Shown here piece by piece: positions 19,696-33,600 of a stretch of 64,000 nt of DNA; the first letter of the stretch is position 1; every line of letters begins with the position of its first letter. A program made the translations under genes and the position numbers. The notes under the pieces were generated by a model. That model was not told the origin of the DNA. It was given only the letters and a program-made list of their open reading frames with translations, and searched no databases. Source of the DNA: Strongyloides papillosus (lineage: Eukaryota; Nematoda; Chromadorea; Rhabditida; Strongyloididae); the NCBI GenBank assembly GCA_005656395.1, contig SRSI01000060.1:496001-560000 (forward strand), in the 5' to 3' direction.

Positions 19696-22600
19696 TATAT
19701 TAATATATTGGGGCTCACAAAAAATTACACAAATATTATAAAGTTTTTTTCCTATAACTTATCTATCAAACATTTATTATAACATACGACAGAATGTTTC
19801 TATGATAACTTTAAATTTTTATAAGATATAAACATAGCATTTAAACGATTATAATGCTACATATTTATGTTTAAGTTAGCTGTTATTTGTATGTGTTAAC
19901 GAAATGATATGATAATACTTAAAAATTAAAAGATATAAAATGACCATTTTTGGACTTTTATCGGTATAATTTTATAAATTTATTTTTATAGTAATCTTTT
20001 AACTGATACCTAAAAATTTAATTATATATCAGTTAACAAGACTTTTATAAATAGCTTTTCAAACATTTTGTGCAAATCACTATATATTAAATGTTTTTTC
20101 TAACAATCTTTAAGAAAATTATAAGATAACTGATAATTAACTATAAATTAAAATAGTCATTATTTCATGAAAGTTAATTCAGACATTTCTCTTTCCTAGC
20201 TTTTGGCAGATATTATAGTGAATTTTGTTACTGTGATTTTTTCTTTGTATATCAACTTAAAAAATTCTGTAATAATGTCCTAGTCAGTGTAAAAAGTAAA
20301 TTAATTGTATTTAGAAAATTTTATAATAAATAAAAAGTTCTTTTGAATTATATTATTTCATTAGTGCTATAAAATTGTTCCACTACCACAACATTTAAAA
20401 TAATGCATAAACATTTAGAATCACCCTTTTTTCCACGTTTAAATTGAAGTAATTTAAAATTATAATTTTTGATATTGATAATTTACATATGGTTCCAAAA
20501 ATGTTTTATCCATCATGATAAACACTTTTTCTACACCTGTAAAATATTAATTAATACTAAATATTGGTTTTAAGATTTTATTTAAAAAAACAAAAATCAA
20601 TATATTTAAATATTCCCTTATAGATTTTGATAGATAAGGAATTATTCAATTTAAAAAATGATGATTACAATAAAATTTAAATTAAATTTTTAAATTCTTT
20701 CTAAAAAATAATTTTATTACATTAATAAATTTATATCTAATTAAGAAAAAGATTATAAAGATGTTGCTGAACTTTTATTAGTGGTATGTTAATCAAGTTC
20801 AAATTACTATGTCGGAATGTAAACAATTTTTTTATGATCTTCTTATTCATACTGGATATGATTAAACTATATGAATTTTATTTTTTTTTAAAACATCAGA
20901 CATTTGCAATTTCTTTCTCAATTAAAAAAATATTATTTATTAACGTTTACCTTATTGTTTCTGATTTAAATTTTGTAGAAGAAAAGTAAAGCGTTTGTCT
21001 ATTATAAATTTCTAAATCTACCCTATTTAATAATATTCTTAGAAATAAGACTTTTTATTGTCTCTTAAAATCATATAATTTTTTATACATTCTAAATGTT
21101 TAACATTTACTTATAAATTGTATTAATGGCAAATAAGTTGTATAGACTATAATTTTTTTATAAAAATTATAGACTTAACATCAAAATAAAATAAGTAAAA
21201 ACTATTCATTTTTTTAATTTTTATATGTTCTAAAACATTAGAATCTTCGTCAAAATTGTTTATCTCCTTACAAGTTATTAATTTACCTGTGTTTAGAGAA
21301 CAACATTTTATTTATATGTTAAATAACTTAAGATAAAAAATAATTTGCAAAATGTACGCATTAACAAGTAAAAAGAATTAAAAATATCTTTTGAAAAGCT
21401 TTTAATATTCATAATTGTTTAAAAATAATGTAAAATTTTTGTAGATTTCTCACAAACATTTCGAAAGTCGATAAAGGAAAAAATTCTTATATACTCATAT
21501 GATTAAAAATTAATTTTTTTAACTCAATATAGTTTTTTAATTTTTATTTTGCTATAAATATAAAAATATTGTAATTAAACTTAATGAATATACTTTGTTT
21601 TTTACACGCAATATTTATATTTTTTACGCAATTATATTTAATAAAATGGCCTGTAAAAACGTATTAACAATAAACAATAACTTTTATTATAATAAACAGA
21701 TATCTTTCATATTTCTCTTTTTGTCCTTTTTGGTTATTATGAATTATTTTTTTAAAAGAATGTAAAATAGTACAATGTTTATTTAATTAATTTTCCGAAA
21801 ACGTCATGTTACATTTAAAAGTTATTTTAATTAATTACTCTACTTTGTTATACAATATTATTCTCTTGATTTAATTTTACACTTACTTGTAAATGAATTT
21901 TCGTATGTATAAAAATAATTGAATAAAGACATTTTTGCTTCGCTAACATGTTATTATTTTCTTTCTTATTAAAAGTGTTGATATTTAAAATTAATTCAAC
22001 ATAATTACTTTTATATGTATCAAATTTAAAAGGATGAAAAAAATAAAGTCAAATTAAGTTTTTTTTTCATTTATAAATGTTTATTTGGTAGATGTTAACA
22101 AAATTCTTTTTAAATATTCTTATTTTTCAGGTTTTGATATAAATATTTTTTTTTATTCTAAAGTCAAAATAACAAAAACAAATTGTATGATAGTTATGAA
22201 AAGAAACATCGTCAAAACATTTATCGCTTTAAGATTTTTCAGTTGTTTTTAAACAAAATATTATTGTGATTACTTTATCGTTTTATAATTTTGTCATTAA
22301 AATTTATTAATTAACCTACTTCAAAATCTAAGTATTTTTTCCAGATATTTTCATGTTATACAATGAACAGTCAATTTCTAGGACAAATATAACATACATA
22401 GTAAAATAAAAAAAATATATCCTTTTAATAAATAATAACAAATAAAGAAGAACAATTAAAACTATTATCTGGTATTTTCAACTTCAACTTATGCTAAATA
22501 TGCTGTTTACATATTTAGTAAATTATATTTGGAAATACGCGATGACATATATATGATATTACTACATTAAGATCATTGATATGAGAGTCTTTAAAAATTA

Positions 22601-23068
22601 ACTTCTTCCTACATTGTAGTTAATGGAAATTATAAGTTATATATATTCTTGTGCAAACACCAATTTAATGCTAGAAGTTAAACATTGATAGACAAAATAT
22701 TTCAAATATTAGTTTTTTTTTAATTTCAATAAAAATTGATTTTTCTTTATTGTGCATTAAAATTAATCAATTTGTTAATTTTATATTACTTTTCTTTTTC
22801 GACTTAATACTATATATTTTTAAATAACATACTAAACATAAAAATAATCATTATTTTACCTTCTACACATAAATTTGACGAAATTTAATTTATGAGGAAA
22901 AATTTTAGTTAGTGTTTTAAAGTACAAAGTAATCTTTCTTTATTTAGTAATAACTTTTATTAAAACATTTAATTGCATAAAAGTTATAATAAAAGATTGA
23001 ATTTAATGATATTTATATTATAAATCATTTTTTAGGAAAAGTTAATACAATTACAATACAAACAAGAA
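19696..23068. other. gene-free AT-rich DNA
   Basis: About 3.4 kb of extremely AT-rich sequence with only short, low-complexity open frames (for example 20786-20989, which has no domain or splice context). A polypyrimidine-AG site near 23033-23036 lies upstream of the gene at 23069 and may be its trans-splice acceptor. Confidence 0.55.
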
Positions 23069-23556
23069 ATGTTTAAATGTTATAATAAAATTTTTATTTT
23101 AATATTTGTATTTTGGGCACAGAAATTTACATATCCTTTTAAATTGAATAATAATGAAAGCAGTTTAGATTTTCAACGTAATTTATACAAAAATCTGACT
23201 AATAATATATTAACAACGGAAATGAAATATTTAACAGAGGTACAAAAAATAGATTTGAATGATAGTCATGAGGTGTGTATGTTAAATAACAATCAACATC
23301 CATTAATCCGATAACGTTTTAGGTTTTATTTAAATTACATTGGGAAGAAAGGCTTTCAATGTATTATTCACTATTTACAATAATATTTATACTACTTTTT
23401 GTTTGGATTGCTTTTACGTATTCACAATTTTCACAGTAAGTTCCTATTTATTATGATAGTAATAGTATTTATTAATTTTTTTTTAAATTTTTTAGAGAGT
23501 ATTACTATTACAAACTCTTTAAACAATGGAAAAGAGGACAACAAGTAAATATATAA
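23069..23556 (+). CDS. small single-pass membrane protein, unknown
   Basis: Three exons fit by frame: 23069-23272, 23323-23435 and 23496-23556 (introns of 50 and 60 nt, GT/AG), giving 125 aa. The N-terminus looks like a signal peptide (hydrophobic residues 7-19). Then come about 60 polar residues with an N-L-T glycosylation site, a single membrane span (about 82-101, rich in F, I, L), and a short tail with a Y-rich stretch and basic residues. It would be a type I membrane protein if the signal is cleaved. A TTTTTTAG 33 bases before the ATG could accept a spliced leader. No family is recognised. It sits about 1 kb upstream of an OST-alpha family gene on the same strand and matches OST-beta in size and single-pass topology, but I see no sequence similarity to OST-beta. 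Confidence 0.62.
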
Positions 23557-24612
23557 TAATAGATATACCTAGACAATTTTCATTTTATAAAGAAAAAATA
23601 GCTACAATTCATTTAGTATTAAGTATTCTGAAATGGCAAAGGAAAAAAAATATTTATTTCAACTTTATTTGTTGTGTGACAAAAATGGATATAATTTATT
23701 ATTTTACTAAACATTAAGTTCCCATTTTTCTAAATTTAATAATAATTGTAGACATTAAAACACCTAGGGATGTAATTTTATTTTATGTTATTTTATTTAT
23801 GTTTCCATGGCTTCCGTGGTAAGCCATGAATCGAGAAAATAAGTAAATTAATGACATTTCTTCTATAGTAGCCTTTTTTATTTAAAATAAATCCTTATAA
23901 AATTATTAATATAAAAGTTATGTATGTGAGATATTGTATTATTAATTTTTTTTAAAAAAGTATCTTGATATATAAATATATATATATCGTGCATCATATG
24001 TCCATTCAATTGTGAATGACTGTTCAATGTTTTTGATAATGTTTTGTTTTACTTAATAAAAGAAGATTATACAATATATTTGTACTTTTTGATTAATTTT
24101 AAATGTCTAAAATAATTTATATTCTAACTTTGTTCTTGATGAATTCATTTGAATGCAAGTAATGTTATCATTATTTTTAATAATATTATTTAATTTCATG
24201 ATAATTGTTTAATTATCATTCTAATTAAAATACAACCTTCTGTTTTTTAGTAAAATTTTTTAAAACTTTTTACCATATAAAAGTAGAATAAACTATTTCA
24301 TGTTTATGGAAAAGTATTTGTTCTACAAACGTTATTTATCTTGAATAAATAAAAAGAAAAATCATTCATGTTATTTGAATGAATCTTTTTGTATTACATA
24401 AAATATAAAACATTATATTTGTTTAGTAAAATTTAACATTACCATACATATTTAAAAGACTAAGGTAAAACTATAATTTATATGTTTTCAAAATAAATAT
24501 CAGAATACATGATTTATCATTTTTTTAATATATCTAACACTAAAGAACTATACAATTATAACTCTAATTAGTATAATTAATTATTTCTCTACTAATACTT
24601 GAAAAAAAAGTA
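23557..24612. other. intergenic, nothing identified
   Basis: About 1 kb of AT-rich sequence between two same-strand membrane-protein genes. A run of TATATA-type repeats lies near 23970-23990. No ORF or RNA gene seen. Confidence 0.5.
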
Positions 24613-25992
24613 ATGGATAATCTTATAAGAAAAATTATACCTGTGGCACATGAAAAAATTAATGTTTCTATTCCAAATGTCTCAACTTGGTTCAGTGGTA
24701 AGTATAATTTCCAGTTTATGATGACCAAAAAATTACTTTTCTTTATTTTAGAATTCACGCCAACATATGCATCCATAATTATTTTAAGTCTGATATTTAC
24801 ATTAATCATATTAATTATTGGCTGTATACAATTATATTATGTATGGCATTATGTTAGCATTGAAGTAATACAGGTAGATCTCTACTGGTTAGTTTGCTGT
24901 TCACCGGTAAGTACAATTATTAAAAAATTAATTAAAATTTCTTATCTTTAGGTGGCTTCTTTGTCTGCTTTCCTAGGAATGTTGATTCCTAGAGCAGCAG
25001 CATTTTTATATGCATTTGGATTGGTATTTATTATGTTATGTTTATTTATTGTCGTAACATTAAAATGTAATTTATTTGGAAATCGTTCAAAAATGTGTGA
25101 ATATTTAACGGAACATGGAAAGAAAATTAAATTGAAAGCTTTTCCATTTTGCTGTTGCTGTAGCTGCCTACCGACATTTGAAGCCAATGAAATTAATGTA
25201 AGGAGAATGGAATGGCTTATTTTTCAATCGCCATTAATAAGAGTCTTTTTAGAAATTATCAATATTGTGGTTTATTTAGAACTAAACAGTCGAGATCACG
25301 TTTGGTTTACAATTTCCAGTTTGACAGGAATCACTTCAATGCTCATTGCAAGTTATGGTACATATATTATAATACCATTAGGTAGTGTAAGTTATTGTAT
25401 TTTTTTTAAATTTTATATCATTATGACTAATATAAATGTATATTTAACCTTAATTTTGATAAAACATATATTGTTATTTTAGGAAAGATTAGATGAATGC
25501 AAGTTTAACTACATTTTTCGGTACATTGATATAATTCAATTTGTTTATTCTGTTCAAAAGTTTGCACTTGAATTTGCAGGAAGTGTTGACATTCTGAAGG
25601 ATGGGCCAACATTACCATCTTCATCAAAAGCTTTATTTTGGACATCGTTTCTTATAATTTCTGAGATGTTTATATCAATAATTTGTTTAACTTATGTATT
25701 ACATCCATCAAAAAATGTGATGTTTGATAAATATAAATGTAATAGTAATACTAAATTTTCTCAACGAAGAAATTATAATAACAGATCATTAAAATATCAA
25801 CATGCAATTTGTAATATAAATAAAAAGAATAATAACAGTTCCTCAAATATACCTACTCCAATTCAAGTATTATCACCAGAATATCAAGATCAAGACGTGG
25901 AATCTATAAATGAAAGCACCTTAGATCAACCAGAAGACTTTAATCAAAAAAAGTCAAACGCACATGAAAATGAAGGCTTTAATACCTTATAA
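24613..25992 (+). CDS. organic solute transporter alpha (OST-alpha/TMEM184) family protein
   Basis: Exons 24613-24697, 24752-24906, 24952-25386 and 25483-25992 (introns 54, 45 and 96 nt) give 394 aa. It is a multi-span membrane protein: a span at about 35-55, then the family signature around W-L-V-C-C-S-P-V-A-S-L and G-M-L-I-P-R-A-A-A, more spans, a cysteine cluster F-P-F-C-C-C-C-S-C-L-P, and further spans before a polar tail of about 90 residues. The P-R-A near the second or third span and the cysteine cluster are typical of OST-alpha (SLC51A). In vertebrates OST-alpha works with OST-beta to export bile acids and steroids; nematodes have several paralogues, one of which acts in cilia. Substrate here is unknown. 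The tail is low-complexity and species-specific. Confidence 0.88.
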
Positions 25993-27658
25993 ATTCCAAT
26001 AATATTATTATATTCTTTACCCATACGACACTATTAGTAATAGTCAACAGCAAATAAAATGTATCAAAAGAAATTATTGATATATCTTTCCTAATTTTAT
26101 AAATTATTATTCTTTTCGGTCTGTTATAAAAACAAATAAGAAATGTTTTAAAGTTTATCTCTTTTTAATAAATTTAGATAAAAGTAAAATATGAAAGAAA
26201 TGTTGGGAAAAAATTTTTTTATAGTAAATATCTTTAATAACTTAGGAGTCCTAACGCGATCTCTTGTATATGTAATAATTAAGACAAGACAATGCGGCGT
26301 TTTGATTTACATATCTAAAATTACATTTAATCATATATTATCAATTAATAAATCGGCCACTAAATTCTTATTACTATTTTATATATGGTACTTTTATCAG
26401 TAAAAAGGAAATTTTTTACATTAAAACTTTTTTTTATTTATTTAGTGAATTTTTTTATTATAAGATAGTGGTACTTCATTTTAATGTATACTTAATAAAG
26501 AATCGGTAAAACATTAATATTTTCATATTTAAGATAACCGTTGTATAGAGATTTTATATTTACTTAAGATTATGTTAGCATTCTTTGCAGGTCTCAAATG
26601 ATTATTAGTATGTTTATTGAGAAATAAAAATATCTACTGATTTGAGATTTAACCATTTAACAAAATATTATTATAACACCTTTTGTCCTTTAAACATCGT
26701 ACTTTTAAATGTTTGCAATAAAATATTACTAAAGATTGTTGACTAAAAAGTTTTTACACTATAATTTATTGTATATCTTGATTATCATTATATGTATATT
26801 TTATTTTTAAGAAATAAAATTTTTCCAATCTCAATACATTTACTCATCTAAGTTAAAAAAATTTTGTTATCCAACCGCGCATCATGTGGAGATGTTAGTT
26901 GTCATTTGTTTGTTAATTTTATCTTAAATACATGATAAGTGATAATTTTTTCCCATTTAGGTTCATATAACTGTCAAGAAAGTAATATAATGTAGGTGAA
27001 CGAAACAAGTCATTCAATTTTAATTTATACCAAGGTAATTTACAGTAAAGTTTCATGGTATATATTTACATAAATGATTTTTAAAAGGCACTAGTAAAAT
27101 GTTTCAAATTTGTTATATTTACCTTGCTTAGATGAATGTTCTCTCACTTGACTTTACAATTCTTAAGTATAAAATTTTAAATTTATACTTTATTATTTAT
27201 TTGATTAAAGGTATATCATACTATACAAGGAAATGAGTCATATACTCTACTTTCTATTACAAAAGCTCCTCTAAAATGACTTTACACTTATAATTCAAAG
27301 TATGTTACCATTTGTAATTAGATATATTTATTTTTTTGTTATCTATTCGATTCTCTTAAGTGTCATTTTTAGTTATCTTCTTTAAATCAATCTTTTATAA
27401 TAGTATTAAACACCATATTAAAATAATTCCCTATAAAATTTACTTTTTTTTCAATGATCATTTTATAAATATTAATATTTTTAATTATTACTTCCTAATT
27501 ACAAAAAATATGAATGTATATAATATTTTAAGTAAAACATTTTCTAGAACTATAATTTTAGACTACAACGGATTAGTCATTATATAATTTTCCTAAAATT
27601 ACTTATTACTTTTAAAATACCTATTAAAAAATTAAACAAAGACTAATGAAATAAAGAA
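25993..27658. other. intergenic, nothing identified
   Basis: About 1.7 kb. Short open frames at 26191-26403 and 27360-27587 have AT-driven composition, no domain and no splice partners. A likely polyadenylation signal (AATAAA near 26054) serves the OST-alpha gene. Confidence 0.5.
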
Positions 27659-30600
27659 ATGTATGAAGATTGTTCAATTTTAGAATTTACACCCTGCCAG
27701 CGTAGTATTTTAGAAATTTTTTCAAGGTACACATATTATTATATAGTAAAATAAAGGTTAATAATGTTTATTGCAGAGAAACAAGTCCCAAAGTTGCTTC
27801 AGTATTAATAAGACAGTTGTCAACTGGTAATATTTCTCTTGAAAATGAATCTCATTTAGAATGGGCTATGCAAGCGGTTAATTATGCTTTTACATTACGT
27901 TTTGATTCCAATGAGGAGGCTGAGACAACTTCATTTGCCGTCAAAGTATACTTAAATTGGGCATCCTCAATGAAAAATAATATGGAAAAAAATATTCCTG
28001 AACCATTTCTATTACACAGAAAAAAATATTTCATTCAAATTTTAGAAGCATTTAGGAAACTTTTCTACCCAGACAACACATTAACTGATGCTCAAAAGAT
28101 AAAATTATTAGATAATCAGGGAGAAATACTAAAATCATTACAAGATATTTGTAAAGATAGTGGTGAGGAGTACAAAGATCATGTATGGGAAAATGTATTA
28201 TATTTTTTTTTACATTGCGCAAATCAAATGTGCAAAAGCCCATGTTTTGAAAATGAATATTATTTTGCAATGATCAAAAGTACAATTGAGGCACTTTTTG
28301 ATGGATGGATTATTGCAGCAACTCAAGATTACATTCCTTCTATGGCATATTGGAAGACATTTACACAACTTTCAAGACAATTTACGCATCATATTCAATT
28401 AGCTGAGATATGGGGAAATAAATTACTTAGTTTAAGTAATATTATTTATAAAACAAAAATTATGACGATGAAAGGAAGGCATATAAAATTGCCATTGTCA
28501 GGAGAGATTAATGAGATGGAAGATAATATTTTTATTCAAAATTGGTTTCGATTTCTAAATATTTTAGGTGCACCATCGGTACTTCATGAGTCAGCAGACT
28601 ACGTTTCAAACCAACAATTTTATTTTACAAATAAAGATGTTGATTCAGATTTTTCTGTTATTCTATCTTTCGCAAACAACCAACAATTATTGTCTTTTTT
28701 TATTACAGCATGTACTTTATCATTCATTGTAGATATCTTTTATGGTGATAAATTAGAGGAAATGGGTGCTGTATTTCCAGGAAGAGTAGAAGAAGATGAA
28801 CTTTTGGAGATGGAGTTAAGTAATCATTCAAAAAAAGCTCTTATGAGATCATCACATAGTGTAGATGGTTATAGTGATAAAAATTATCCAAATGACACTG
28901 GAATTGACATTTCATCGTCATTAACTAATAATTTATTATTAAGCCAAAAGCAAAAAATGTCTGCACCAATAGTTACTAATGGAAAGGTTCCTCAACAACC
29001 AACAACTTCAGGTATGGTGAATATACTAGTGTGATTGTATATCATTCTTAAATATTTTATTTTGCTAAAACCCTTACAATATTTAAAATGTTATCATGAT
29101 TGATTTGAAAATACAATTCCTAGTACTTTTACATGATGTATTCTAAATGTTTTATCTTAGAATAACTAATACTTTTATATTATAATGTAAACAATATATT
29201 TTATTTACACTATTACTTATGTTTACTATACGATAGTTCAGCATAATAGTATTTTATTTTTTTTTATTATTTTTTAGTTCCAATAACATCAAAAAATAGG
29301 CATTATTCTAATTTAATGTCATCAACTTTATCTCATTCAAGGTCGGATCCCACAAAATACGTGTATAATATATTGAAAGGTAATGTTGTTGAATTATCAT
29401 AAATTATACTAAAAGTTTACCTATATTTAGTTAACAAAATGATACACAGGGAAATGAACAGTTATAATGATAACGATGGTCATTTGAAGAGGGTAAATGT
29501 TAATATGACTGTTAAAATGCTTGATTCATTTATGGATTCTTTATTATTCTTTGCTGTTACACCAACCGACATAAACACTGAAAGAGGAAATTCAGTTGAA
29601 AACATTCATATAGGTAAGAGAAATACAAATATAGGTGTTAACATAACATTTAAATAATATAAAAAAAAAGAAATTTGATTGGTAAAATATTATATTTTTC
29701 CTCTTATTTTAAATTGCTTACTTTTTATAATAATATTATTATTAATCCATTTTTATGATGTGTCATTGTAACTTTTTTTTCTGTTTGATGAGATATATAA
29801 CTCCATATTATTATAATAACTATACTATTGATATAATAATTTTTCTTTTTATATTTGGTCCCTCAAAAAGTATATATGAATTGTTTTGTATTTTACTATC
29901 CCCACATACATACGTTATTTTCTTTCAATATAAAAGCAAATATTTATCAGTGATTTTCATTTTTGGAAGAAACGCACCTTATCAAAATACATATAGAATA
30001 GTAAACTTTTCAATGCTTACATAATATACTGTATATCTATTATCCAAAATTTAAAAAATTTTATTTAATGTATCTATTATTAATATACCAACCATTATAT
30101 TTATTTAGATTAGTAGTTATATTAATATTTCTACATTCACTTTAAATAGGATATTTTGATTATAAAAATACTAGTTAATTTTTTCTTTTATACTTATGTG
30201 AAGATATTTTTTTATTACTCTTAATTATAAAGTTACTAGATAAAAAAATTTACCTACCTTTTTTTTTAAAAACAATTCTTGTATTGATTTTTTTAGCTGA
30301 ATTATTATAATATAGCTTCACTTAGATAATATTAAATTTTTATTGACACATTAATTGTAATTTAAAAAAAAAGAATTTATATTTTTTGATGTTCAAAGTT
30401 ATTGTTTAGTAAACACAAAAAATTGTATAATTTTTGTCAAATTATCATTTTTAAAAGATTACGAGTATTATACAATGAGAATAACCTTTAAAATGATTAA
30501 AGATTATTATTTAGTTTGAATAAGTAATTATTCGAAATAGGAAAAATAGAATTGATGGCTTAATATCAAATAAAACTATATATACGAAAAAATTTCTAAA

Positions 30601-33600
30601 TAAAATATTTCTTCTAATATTATTAATAATTCTTTTTTTAACTTAAACTTAAATTTTCATTATATAATAGAGTATTTTTGATAGAATATTTTATTTATAT
30701 ATACAAGAAATTGTATTCTGTTAGGTAAAGTAAAATTAATCATTGTTGTGTTATTTACTTAAAACTTTAACAATTCAATAGTTTAATTTACTTTTGTTGA
30801 TTAAAAATAAATTTCTTTTCTAAATTATTTTAAAATATTTCTATATATACTTTTTTTTTTCTAACCTTACTATATATTTATCTATTTAATATTATTATTA
30901 TAATTTATATTTGCATAAATTAAAAGAAGTATAATTGAAAAGCTGTCAATTTATTGTAAGCCTAAATAGAAACATTGTCATATTGTCCCTAACTTCACCA
31001 CAATATTCATACATTTACCACTTTACCTTTTCTCATTATAGTAACTTCCATAGTTATTATTACCTCAGCTACTAAATCTATTATACATTACATTTTTATC
31101 TTTCTCTATATTTCTAACCTATATCTGCGACTAATTTTCTTCATATAAAGAGATTCACTGATCAACTAAATTTTTCCTTTACATTTATGTCATATTATAC
31201 TCACTATATTATAAAATTATTCACCTCTTTACATTATAAATATCTTATAATACTGTTTTTATATTGTGGTTGAAATAATCGAGTTTAAAGCACCTTCAAA
31301 AATTTTTGTACAAATCAATGTTGGACTTTTCCTTTTAAAACTGACAACGTCACCAAATATATTTTTGTTCTTGACATTTCGACCTCCCACTGTTTTTCTT
31401 ACAACTATAGTATGATAATCAGAAATAATATTTTATGTACTTCTTTTGATTTTAAAAAACATAAATAATTTTACTTCTTTTTCTACTTTACATTTAATAT
31501 TCTTTTTAATTATTCTTTATTTTATTAATTTTACAGATGCGCTAAGTGCTCAAAAATTAAATACAGCAAATCAACCTATTTCTAAGTATGAAAATAACTT
31601 TAAGGATACAGAAGAGAAGATATTAAATTTAAATTCCAGTGACAGTAATAATATATCATCAATTATGAGTACAACAACATCAATTCCTGAAAATTCAAAT
31701 AATCAAGGGGTGTCTCAAAAACCATTCTCCTCAACAACATCTAGATCATCATCATCAAATGAAATATTAAATAGGACTCAAGGTGTTGGTGCACAAATAG
31801 ATACATCTATCTATCCACGTTCTCCAACATCAACACAATCAAATGAGTATGATGAACTATCACCACATCATCCATCAGAAGTTTTTATAACAAGTATATG
31901 CGCTGGAAAATCTATGGCATTAGCATCTTTATGTAAAATTGTAACATCAAAACTATCTACAGAATATATTCCTGATTATCAATTAGCAAAATTTTATGCA
32001 GCTATTCATGATGCATTAGTTGAAAGAGATAGACTTGTTTTATGTACACTTTTACATAACACAACAAATTTATATAATTTAGGTTTACCAGGAGTTGAAA
32101 TATTATTACCTAATTATATAAAAGCTATAGATATTATTATGATTGAATCAATGAAACTCCAATTACACCCATCAATATCACAAACTGAGATGAGATATAG
32201 TTGTTTAAAGGCTTTAGGATGCTTAATTAGCTGGCCAACTATTTTTGGTGATCAAACAATCATACCAGCAGGTGCAAATCCATTTTTAAAGTGTAACTCA
32301 CAAAATAATCTTGTAAACAATATTTCTATTTATGATGGTTTGAAAGGGAGTATATTAAAAATATTAATTCATGCATTGAGAAATGAAAATGATTCAAATA
32401 ATTTATGTTTTGTATTATCATTATGTAGTATTTTTTATGAGGAATGTTCAGCTTTTGATCTTCAGGCACAAAAAGAAAAAACACCATCAAGTGGTTCAGT
32501 TAAATCAAAAGATGATAGTATTGATAATAATGATGAGATTGATCCTGATGAATTTGATGAAGAGAAGATGTTTTGTCGATCAGCTGTTAGAGGTATTGTA
32601 TCAGCTGTTTGTGATAATATATGTAAACCACAATGGAGTTCTGATAAAAATGTTAGTATTGCTGCAATTGAGTGTATAAATGCCATACCAAGTCTTCATG
32701 TTTCAATTATTTTTGATAAAAAAGATATCTCTACAGCATCCTTAATTGTTACATCACTATGTAGATTTATTGACAATCAATTAATGAAGCCGCCAATGTT
32801 TCATTCAAAAGATTTACATTCAACTGTTGTTGCAGCATACAATTCACTTAATGTTTGGTTATGTGCTGCACCAGCATTAATGGAAACCGAAATGTGTCTT
32901 AATAAAGTTGCAAAAACTATTGAATTAGGATTAACTGGTGGTAAGAATTTGAATGTTGAAAATTATAATCCAGCAAGTCAACGGGTACGTGATGCAGCTG
33001 ATTGTTTACTTCAACATGTCTTTTCATCCGTTAGTTCATCTCAACAAGATGGATTGGTAGATGAAAGGAGATTACTCTTAAAATATGGTCCATCATTTAT
33101 AGATACAACAAAATTTAAACATTTTCTTATTAATCATTCAACATTAATGTCCATTCATGAAGCATTTCATTTATCAAGTTATGTTTCAATTTTTATTGTT
33201 ATTAGAACTCCAACTAAAGTTGCTCATTCTTATTATTTACAATTAGAGCCAAAATCAAAAAGTACTATCGATAAAAATGTTGAAAGTGAAAAAGTACGAT
33301 ATACAGCTTCGGATACATCAAAATTAAGTAATATTAGTCAGGAGAGTATCGACAATGATTCAAATTCATCATCTTTAGGTAATTTAGTACACCTTACTAT
33401 GAATAAAATGGCAATTGATTCAACTACCAAAACTGAAAATCAACTAGCAAAAAGAGGAAGTATGGCTAGTGAAATTAAACAATTTGCTTTTCCTCCAGAT
33501 TTTTGGCAACCATTATGTCGTCTTGATGAAGTAAATTCAGATTTGGTGCATACACCATTTACTGAAAAGAAGATTGAAGAATTAAAACAAATACGTGAAT

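Noticed and set aside
20786..20989. 67-codon plus-strand ORF
   Set aside because: Composition is AT-driven Phe/Ile/Leu/Asn, with no signal, domain, splice partners or start context. Chance ORFs of this size are common in such DNA.
23069..23556. Direct assignment of the 125-aa protein as OST-beta
   Set aside because: Only size, topology and neighbourhood agree. No sequence signature supports it, so it is kept as a hypothesis.
26191..26403. 70-codon ORF after the OST-alpha gene
   Set aside because: No splice link to the gene, no domain, and AT-driven hydrophobic composition.
27360..27587. 75-codon ORF upstream of RALGAPB
   Set aside because: Out of frame with, and not spliceable in phase to, the RALGAPB first exon. 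It has no features.
29755..30024. 89-codon ORF in RALGAPB intron 4
   Set aside because: Intronic, low complexity; the flanking exons join in phase without it.
31446..31536. Hydrophobic N-terminal extension of the fifth RALGAPB exon
   Set aside because: It is intron sequence read through from a TTG. The acceptor at 31536 and the phase match to exon 4 explain the ORF better than a signal-peptide start would.
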